From assembly GCA_015488565.1 (NCBI GenBank), contig WFNQ01000025.1, forward strand, positions 1 through 7,402: DNA of 7,402 bases, read 5' to 3'. How positions within the stretch are numbered: the first letter of the stretch is position 1; every line of letters begins with the position of its first letter. Positions 1 through 3,903 of this stretch are shown piece by piece. The notes beneath the pieces are model-generated. The model was not told where the DNA came from, ran no database searches, and saw only the letters and a program-made list of their open reading frames with translations. This DNA comes from Thiomicrorhabdus sp. Lineage in GTDB: Bacteria; Pseudomonadota; Gammaproteobacteria; Thiomicrospirales; Thiomicrospiraceae. The translations under genes and the position numbers were made by a program.

Positions 1-17
1 GGTGCTTTTTTTATGGG
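1..17 (+). terminator. possible tail of a truncated upstream terminator
   Basis: The window opens with GGTGC followed by seven T's (6-12). This is what the descending arm and U-tract of an intrinsic terminator look like, but the other arm would lie outside the window, so the hairpin cannot be confirmed. Confidence 0.25.
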
Positions 18-28
18 GCAATCTACGG

Positions 29-34
29 TATAGT
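29..34 (+). promoter_or_regulatory. candidate -10 element of the ComFB-family gene
   Basis: TATAGT at 29-34 matches the sigma-70 -10 consensus at five of six positions and lies 40 bases before the start codon. At normal spacing the -35 position falls in the T-run (about 6-11) and matches poorly. If real, the promoter is weak or activator-dependent. Confidence 0.3.
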
Positions 35-73
35 GGAAACAAAATTTGTAACCCGATAAGCGAGGAATGACCC

Positions 74-322
74 ATGGCAATGGATACGGTGCACAACTAT
101 TACGAACGTTTAGTTTTTAATGAAATTAAAGAAAAGTACGGTGATAAAACGGATGAAAACCAAGCGGCGGATATGGCTTGTATTGCTTTAAACCGTATTT
201 CCCCTCGTTATATCCGTTATGACATTGATATGTCTTTTTATATGTCCGCAGATGAACATTGGGAAATTCAAAAACGGGTAACCAAAGCGGTAAAAAAAGC
301 CTATAAAAAAGTAAAAGACTAA
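74..322 (+). CDS. ComFB-family small protein (possible cyclic-dinucleotide receptor)
   Basis: An 82-residue soluble protein with no signal peptide or membrane segment. It has the hallmarks of the ComFB ('late competence development') family: an N-terminal helix with NYYERLV (8-14), then the core DMACIALNRISPRYI (33-47), where the ALN...PRY motif is diagnostic, and a basic helical C-terminus. Proteobacterial members share the following YDIDM/FYMS segment (49-58). Bacillus ComFB binds zinc through several cysteines; this protein has a single one (C36), so that site is absent. ComFB proteins have recently been proposed to bind cyclic dinucleotides (c-di-GMP or c-di-AMP), mainly from cyanobacterial work; applying that here is inference. 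The start at 74 is supported by GAGGAA at 62-67, six bases upstream; a second ATG at 80 is spaced less well. Family assignment is fairly sure; cellular role unknown. Confidence 0.8.
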   Translation: MAMDTVHNYYERLVFNEIKEKYGDKTDENQAADMACIALNRISPRYIRYDIDMSFYMSADEHWEIQKRVTKAVKKAYKKVKD

Positions 323-563
323 AACCTTATAAAGGCCTTAGCATAAAAAATTTGGTAAGGTCTGTCATAACAATAAAATACAAAAGAAGTCCAAAGCTAA
401 TATCAATGACTCTATCCCACTGTTTTGTAAGGTTTTTTAATATAAAAAATCACCATTTTATAGTACATAAAAAATAGCACATCATATCTTATTGATTTAA
501 CTCAAGTTTTAATGTGTGCGTACTATCACTAACTAATCTCTCTGCTAATTTTTAATCGAAAAC

Positions 564-593
564 CTGAAAAAACTCTTTTGGGGTGATTATAAT
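564..593 (+). promoter_or_regulatory. candidate sigma-70 promoter upstream of ccmI
   Basis: A perfect TATAAT (588-593) is preceded by CTGAAA (564-569, four of six matches to TTGACA) at an 18-base spacing. Transcription would start near 600 and give a leader of about 180 bases before ccmI, or a short RNA ending at the T-run at 747-752. AT-rich DNA produces -10 matches by chance, so this is moderate evidence only. Confidence 0.4.
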
Positions 594-706
594 GATGCAA
601 ACCAAACTAAAAATAAGATGATTAAAATTGTTTTATGCTTAGTCACTACTCAGCGAGTTATAAATAAATAACGATTCAGATTGCCTTTAAAATTCATCAG
701 ATTAAC

Positions 707-752
707 AAAAAATGGTGAGCTTAAAAGGTCAGATGAGTCATGACCATTTTTT
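707..752 (+). promoter_or_regulatory. attenuator-like alternative hairpins before ccmI
   Basis: Two stems compete for the same 3' arm. The long one pairs AAAAAATGGT (707-716) perfectly with ACCATTTTTT (743-752). The short one pairs GGTCA (727-731) with TGACC (741-745) around a 9-base loop; one base later a six-T run follows (747-752), giving an intrinsic-terminator shape. The short stem is weak (5 bp), so it would be an inefficient terminator. It ends 30 bases before the ccmI start, consistent with either transcription attenuation or the end of a small RNA made from the promoter near 588. Confidence 0.35.
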
Positions 753-782
753 AATTTACTCAATATCTTAGGATCCATACAG

Positions 783-1796
783 ATGACGCTCATACAACGC
801 ATTATTCTTGCCGTTTTATTTATTATCCCCATTTTTGCCATTGGTTTTTTTATTGCCCAAGGTGATGAAGAACCTTTTATCGTTGAACAAACGGCCAATC
901 AAAGCAGTAATCAAACAGGATTACCTCCCGTTTCCAATACCGATCCCATTCCACCTAACCACCCTGATCCACAAGTACAAGTTCGTGCAATGATTAAGGA
1001 ACTTGAACAAAAAATTGCTCAAAACCAACATGAATTTAAAGACCTTCTATTGTTAGGTCGTGCCTATGTCATGGTACGTGACTACACCAATGCCGCCAAC
1101 ACCTATGACAAAGCATTGTTAATTGAACCCAATAGCATTGATGTTCTCTTACCTCTTGCGGACGTATTAGCTGTCGTAGACGATGGAAAACTTACGGGAC
1201 GCTCTTATGAATTATTAGAGCAAGTCTTAAAAATAGATCCAAATGTTCCGATGGCGCTTTGGTTAATGGGGAATGCAGAAATGCAACTTCAACGACCAGA
1301 CGAAGCCGCTAAATACTGGACAACGCTGTACTATATTTTCCCCGAAGGGTCTGAAAATAGAATGAAGGTAGGTCAACAACTTGAAAGCATTGGTAAAGCT
1401 CCTGCTGAAGCCGCATTTCAGCCATTTCAACCGCCAGAGGCAAAACAAACAACACCTTCAAGCTCTGACCAAGCCATCCACATTACCTTAGATATTGCAC
1501 CTGAGACACAAGCTAAGTTAAAAGGCACGACGGTCTTTATTTATGCCAAGTCACAAACGGGAATGCCTATGCCCATTGCGGCTAAAAAGTTTCCTGGTGA
1601 TCAGTTGACTTCTTCCATTACAATTACCGAAGAGGATGAGTTAATGCCTGAACGCCGAAAACTTAAAGATGTTGCCCAGATTAAAGTGGGGATTAAAATT
1701 TCAACCCAATCCGATGTCGATAATAAAGCGGAACTCTTTCGAGTTGAGCAATCTCTACCGGATTCAAGAAAGGTTAATTTAGTCGTTAAATTTTAA
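783..1796 (+). CDS. ccmI: CcmI-like cytochrome c maturation protein (TPR, apocytochrome chaperone)
   Basis: A 337-residue membrane-anchored periplasmic protein. One N-terminal membrane helix (about 7-25) is followed by a Pro/Asn/Gln-rich linker and a block of TPR helices (about 64-190; repeat signatures such as LLLLGRAYVMVRDYTNAA at 88-105 and MALWLMGNAEMQLQRPDEAA at 157-176). A second Pro/Gln linker (207-230) leads to a beta-rich C-terminal domain (232-335) containing VFIYAKS...GMPMPIAAKKF, typical of the CcmI C-terminus. In System I cytochrome c maturation, CcmI/CycH holds apocytochrome c by its C-terminal helix and delivers it to the CcmF/CcmH heme ligase. Canonical CcmI has two N-terminal membrane helices with a cytoplasmic loop; only one is present here, so this is a shortened form resembling the periplasmic part (compare the C-terminal half of E. 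coli CcmH, and NrfG). No other ccm gene is in the window. AGGA at 770-773 supports the start, with nine bases of spacing. Confidence 0.75.
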   Translation: MTLIQRIILAVLFIIPIFAIGFFIAQGDEEPFIVEQTANQSSNQTGLPPVSNTDPIPPNHPDPQVQVRAMIKELEQKIAQNQHEFKDLLLLGRAYVMVRDYTNAANTYDKALLIEPNSIDVLLPLADVLAVVDDGKLTGRSYELLEQVLKIDPNVPMALWLMGNAEMQLQRPDEAAKYWTTLYYIFPEGSENRMKVGQQLESIGKAPAEAAFQPFQPPEAKQTTPSSSDQAIHITLDIAPETQAKLKGTTVFIYAKSQTGMPMPIAAKKFPGDQLTSSITITEEDELMPERRKLKDVAQIKVGIKISTQSDVDNKAELFRVEQSLPDSRKVNLVVKF

Positions 1797-1811
1797 TTCT
1801 TCTTGATACTT

Positions 1812-1858
1812 AAAAAAGGCCTATCACCCTTAATAAATAAGGGTGATAGGCCTTTTTT
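1812..1858. terminator. strong intrinsic terminator after ccmI
   Basis: A perfect 15-bp stem pairs GGCCTATCACCCTTA (1818-1832) with its complement at 1838-1852 around a 5-base loop. It is flanked by six A's (1812-1817) and six T's (1853-1858) that extend the pairing to 21 bp. It begins 15 bases after the ccmI stop and looks efficient, so ccmI and fccAB are probably separate transcription units. The symmetrical A/T flanks would let it work in either direction. Confidence 0.92.
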
Positions 1859-1874
1859 ATACCTTATTTTTTCT

Positions 1875-1959
1875 ACTCCATAACACTCCCTCTCTTGACA
1901 CCCTCAATTCACCTTATACTCCAGAGCATCCTCTCTTGAGCAAACTCAATTCACCTTAC
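1875..1959. repeat. two-copy tandem direct repeat, 42-43 bp units
   Basis: Copy 1 (1875-1917) and copy 2 (1918-1959) abut exactly. Both begin ACTCCA, share CCTCTCTTGA (1889-1898 and 1930-1939), and end in an identical 14-mer CTCAATTCACCTTA (1903-1916 and 1945-1958). They differ by small indels and substitutions after ACTCCA and between the two shared blocks. The period of 41-43 bp is close to four turns of DNA, so equivalent bases would face the same side of the helix. It sits 150-240 bases upstream of fccA. Confidence 0.8.
1936..1949. promoter_or_regulatory. FNR/ANR-like dyad in tandem-repeat copy 2
   Basis: TTGAG-CAAA-CTCAA is a perfect 5-4-5 inverted repeat. It matches the FNR/ANR consensus TTGAT-N4-ATCAA at eight of ten defined positions, differing only in the innermost pair. 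The equivalent stretch in copy 1 (TTGA-CACCC-TCAA, 1895-1907) has one base fewer between half-sites and so would not fit an FNR dimer. Whether this organism uses FNR here is inference. Confidence 0.3.
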
Positions 1960-1999
1960 CCCCCTATGCTTACTTTTGTAAATGCATTCGCACATTGTC

Positions 2000-2019
2000 A
2001 TCTAATATAAGGATTAGAT
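2000..2019. promoter_or_regulatory. operator-like palindrome 1 upstream of fccA
   Basis: ATCTAAT (2000-2006) and ATTAGAT (2013-2019) form a perfect 7-6-7 inverted repeat. It overlaps the -35-like TTGTCA at 1995-2000, a position where a bound repressor would block RNA polymerase. No T-run follows, so it is more likely a DNA site than a terminator. Its half-sites resemble those of palindrome 2. Confidence 0.5.
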
Positions 2020-2025
2020 AGCGAA

Positions 2026-2045
2026 ATCTTATTTCGTAATAAGAT
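2026..2045. promoter_or_regulatory. operator-like palindrome 2 upstream of fccA
   Basis: ATCTTATT (2026-2033) and AATAAGAT (2038-2045) form a perfect 8-4-8 inverted repeat centred 26 bp from palindrome 1 and 67 bases before the fccA start. It shares the outer ATCT(A/T)AT half-site with palindrome 1. An overlapping alternative dyad, CGAAAT-CTT-ATTTCG (2022-2036), uses part of the same sequence. The pair looks like tandem binding sites for one dimeric regulator; no particular regulator can be named. Confidence 0.5.
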
Positions 2046-2111
2046 ATACAACCCCTGTTAAATATGAGAAACTTTCCTCGTAATTTTAATTAGTTTTAAA
2101 AGAGGGTTACC

Positions 2112-2483
2112 ATGAAGAGAACAAACTTAATTTTAATCAGTGCCTTATTTGCTTCCGGTATTCTTGCAAATGCCCATGCTGGCGTAATTGATAGAGCAAC
2201 AATGCTGGCCAATACGTGCGCGGGCTGCCACGGCCCTAATGGCATTAGTAACGGTCCATTAACCCCATCCATTGCAGGATTGCCTAAAGAGTACATGGCC
2301 GAATCAATGTATGACTTTGCATCTGGAAAGCGTCCTTCGACTGTCATGCAACGCATTGCAAAAGGCTATACAGATGCAGATATTAAAGCTTTATCAGAAT
2401 ATTTTTCAAAACTACCCAATGAGAAAAGCCTTAAAGCAGCGGCAAAAGCATCTAAAAATTCTCATCACGGACATAATCATTAA
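2112..2483 (+). CDS. fccA: flavocytochrome c sulfide dehydrogenase, mono-heme cytochrome subunit FccA
   Basis: A 123-residue cytochrome c with a Sec signal peptide (basic MKR start, hydrophobic core 5-19, AHA at 21-23 as a likely cleavage site). One heme attachment motif CAGCH occupies 36-40, with H40 as proximal ligand. M79, in the conserved RPSTVMQRIAKGY stretch (74-86), is the probable sixth ligand. The fold and the GLPKEY segment (56-61) match the FccA / cytochrome c4-like family. FccA takes electrons from the FAD of FccB during sulfide oxidation in the periplasm and passes them to soluble or membrane carriers. The purple sulfur bacterial FccA has two hemes and is longer; this is a single-heme form like that of green sulfur bacteria. 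The C-terminus is Lys/Ala-rich and ends in a His cluster (H118, H119, H121, H123). AGAGGG at 2101-2106 supports the start. fccB follows after 15 bases. Confidence 0.88.
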   Translation: MKRTNLILISALFASGILANAHAGVIDRATMLANTCAGCHGPNGISNGPLTPSIAGLPKEYMAESMYDFASGKRPSTVMQRIAKGYTDADIKALSEYFSKLPNEKSLKAAAKASKNSHHGHNH

Positions 2484-2485
2484 TT

Positions 2486-2491
2486 AAGGAG
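2486..2491 (+). promoter_or_regulatory. strong ribosome binding site of fccB
   Basis: AAGGAG seven bases before the fccB start is a perfect Shine-Dalgarno core inside the 15-base fccA-fccB gap. It fixes the start codon at 2499 and suggests high independent translation of the flavoprotein from the shared mRNA. Confidence 0.85.
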
Positions 2492-2498
2492 AACAAAC

Positions 2499-3821
2499 AT
2501 GACACAAATTTCAAGAAGAGACCTCCTTAAAAGCTCTGCGATAACCGCCGCTGGAGCAACAACGGGGCTTTCCACACTTGCATCCGCATCGAATCATGGA
2601 AAACATAACCATACAAAAAGCAACTCTAAGCGCGTTGTAATTGTTGGTGGTGGTATTGGTGGGGCAACTGCCGCACAGTATTTAAAAAAGATGGATTCAA
2701 GCATTGATGTGACCTTAGTTGAAGCCAATAAAGATTACCACACCTGCTTTATGAGTAATGAAGTGATTGGTGGTGTTCGTCCAATGGATTCCATTGAGTT
2801 TAACTACGACAAACTCGCCGAAAAAGGCATTAAAGTCATTTTTGATACCGTGACGAATATTGATCCTGAAAAACAGACCATCACAACAAAAGGCAATAAA
2901 GCACTCCGTTATGATCGCGCCATTGTCTCTCCTGGCATTGATTTTAAATACGATGACATTGAAGGCTACTCAAAAGAGGTCGCTGAAACCTCTATTCCTC
3001 ATGCATGGAAAGCGGGGCCTCAAACCGCACTGTTGCGCAAACAGCTCGAAGAGATGAAAGATGGTGGAACCTTTATCATTGTCACGCCTCCAAACCCTTT
3101 CCGTTGCCCTCCAGGCCCTTATGAAAGAGCTTCTTTAGTGGCAGCGTACTTTAAAAAGCACAAGCCCAATTCTAAAATTGTTATTCTAGACCCAAAAGAG
3201 AAGTTCTCTAAATTTGGGCTCTTTATGGATGGCTGGAAGCGTCACTATGGCTACGGTACAGACAATAGTATCATTACTTGGATTGGTAAAGATAAGGGTG
3301 GCGCGGTCACTAAAGTAGACGTGGCAACTAAAACCGTCACAGCAGAAGCAGGTGAGTTTAAAGCCGATGTACTCAATATTATCCCACCACAAAAAGCAGG
3401 ACCGATTGCCTTTGAAACGGACTTAGTCGGAGATTTAGAATGGTGTTCTGTCGATCATAAAACCTTTGAATCCACTATTCATAAAAATATCCATGTCATT
3501 GGCGATGCCTCAATTGCTTCACCGATGCCTAAATCGGGCTATTCGGCTAATTCACAGGCAAAAGTATGTGCTGCAGCAATTGCCTCTTCTTTAAATGGGG
3601 TTCCAATGCCTGACCCATCATGGGTCAATACCTGTTACTCCATTATCGCTCCTCAAGACGGGGTATCTGTCGCCATGGTGTACGCCTATAAAGACGGTAA
3701 AATCATAAAAGTGAAAGGCTCAGGTGGCTTAACAGGACCTTATAATGCAGAAGATCGTAAACGCGAAGAACTGTATGCCCACTCTTGGTTTAATAACATT
3801 ACAGCGGATATTTTTGGTTAA
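2499..3821 (+). CDS. fccB: flavocytochrome c sulfide dehydrogenase, flavoprotein subunit FccB
   Basis: A 440-residue periplasmic flavoprotein that oxidises sulfide to sulfur or polysulfide. A Tat signal carries twin arginines R6-R7 (SRRDLL), a hydrophobic stretch and a probable ASA cleavage site (28-30), so it is exported folded with FAD. The mature start is His-rich (H33, H36, H38). The FAD dinucleotide-binding motif GGGIGG is at 50-55 and the second FAD motif VIGDAS at 333-338. All three functional cysteines of the family are recognisable: C83 in YHTCFMSNEVIGG (covalent 8-alpha-cysteinyl FAD link), and C203 in FRCPPGPYER plus C379 in WVNTCYSI (the redox-active disulfide at the sulfide site). 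The C-terminal part (about 373-440) is the FCSD flavin-binding domain. Length and motifs indicate an intact enzyme. It differs from SQR in having the covalent-FAD cysteine, the Tat signal and a cytochrome partner. SoxF is a close homologue, but no sox genes are visible here. Confidence 0.93.
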   Translation: MTQISRRDLLKSSAITAAGATTGLSTLASASNHGKHNHTKSNSKRVVIVGGGIGGATAAQYLKKMDSSIDVTLVEANKDYHTCFMSNEVIGGVRPMDSIEFNYDKLAEKGIKVIFDTVTNIDPEKQTITTKGNKALRYDRAIVSPGIDFKYDDIEGYSKEVAETSIPHAWKAGPQTALLRKQLEEMKDGGTFIIVTPPNPFRCPPGPYERASLVAAYFKKHKPNSKIVILDPKEKFSKFGLFMDGWKRHYGYGTDNSIITWIGKDKGGAVTKVDVATKTVTAEAGEFKADVLNIIPPQKAGPIAFETDLVGDLEWCSVDHKTFESTIHKNIHVIGDASIASPMPKSGYSANSQAKVCAAAIASSLNGVPMPDPSWVNTCYSIIAPQDGVSVAMVYAYKDGKIIKVKGSGGLTGPYNAEDRKREELYAHSWFNNITADIFG

Positions 3822-3848
3822 AAATTCTCCCCCCCTTATTAAACCCAT

Positions 3849-3880
3849 AAAAAAAACCGCCATTTTAGGCGGTTTTTTTT
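3849..3880. terminator. shared bidirectional terminator between fccB and clpB
   Basis: CCGCC (3857-3861) pairs with GGCGG (3868-3872) around a 6-base loop, and eight A's (3849-3856) face eight T's (3873-3880). The hairpin has a U-tract in either direction. It lies between convergent genes, 27 bases after the fccB stop and 23 bases beyond the clpB stop on the other strand, so it probably ends both transcripts. Confidence 0.92.
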
Positions 3881-3903
3881 AGCTTTTAATGTAGCAATGA
3901 AAC

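Larger units (their letters stand above)
323..782. other. AT-rich intergenic region, no convincing gene
   Basis: About 460 bases, strongly A/T-rich, with only very short open frames. It holds ACCTTA at 324-329 with inverted TAAGGT copies at 356-361 and 428-433, and no clear intrinsic terminator for the ComFB-family gene. It also holds a promoter-like TATAAT at 588-593 and a pair of alternative hairpins at 707-752, described separately. On the minus strand roughly 38 codons are open across about 336-450, ending in a hydrophobic stretch, but with no plausible start or ribosome binding site. The region could be a long 5' leader for ccmI, contain a small RNA, or hold decayed sequence. Confidence 0.5.
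1797..2111. other. regulatory intergenic region upstream of fccAB
   Basis: This gene-free stretch contains, in order, the ccmI terminator (1812-1858), a two-copy tandem repeat (1875-1959), two related 20-bp palindromes (2000-2019 and 2026-2045) and an AT-rich leader up to the fccA ribosome binding site. A -35-like TTGTCA (1995-2000, five of six matches) overlaps the first palindrome, but no well-matched -10 lies at normal spacing. The other -10 candidates (TATAAG at 2006-2011, TATACA at 2045-2050) lack a partner, so the start site cannot be fixed by eye. Confidence 0.6.

Noticed and set aside
321..436. Perfect 9-base inverted repeat AAAACCTTA / TAAGGTTTT after the ComFB-family gene
   Set aside because: The arms are about 98 bases apart in A/T-rich DNA, so a functional terminator hairpin is unlikely and chance is plausible.
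336..450. About 38 open minus-strand codons ending in a hydrophobic stretch (ISFGLLLYFIV), possible gene remnant
   Set aside because: No start codon with a ribosome binding site, bounded by stops, and no family recognised. A translated search against related genomes would decide.
493..526. TTGATT plus TACTAT as a second promoter upstream of ccmI
   Set aside because: The spacing of 22 bases is outside the usual range and there is no extended -10 motif.
650..898. 82-codon open frame on the minus strand
   Set aside because: It lies antisense across the ccmI start, has low-complexity composition and resembles no family; the plus-strand CcmI frame explains the region.
3822..3848. Run of seven C's after fccB as a possible phase-variable tract
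   Set aside because: It lies between a stop codon and a terminator, outside any coding or promoter region, so slippage would have no obvious effect.
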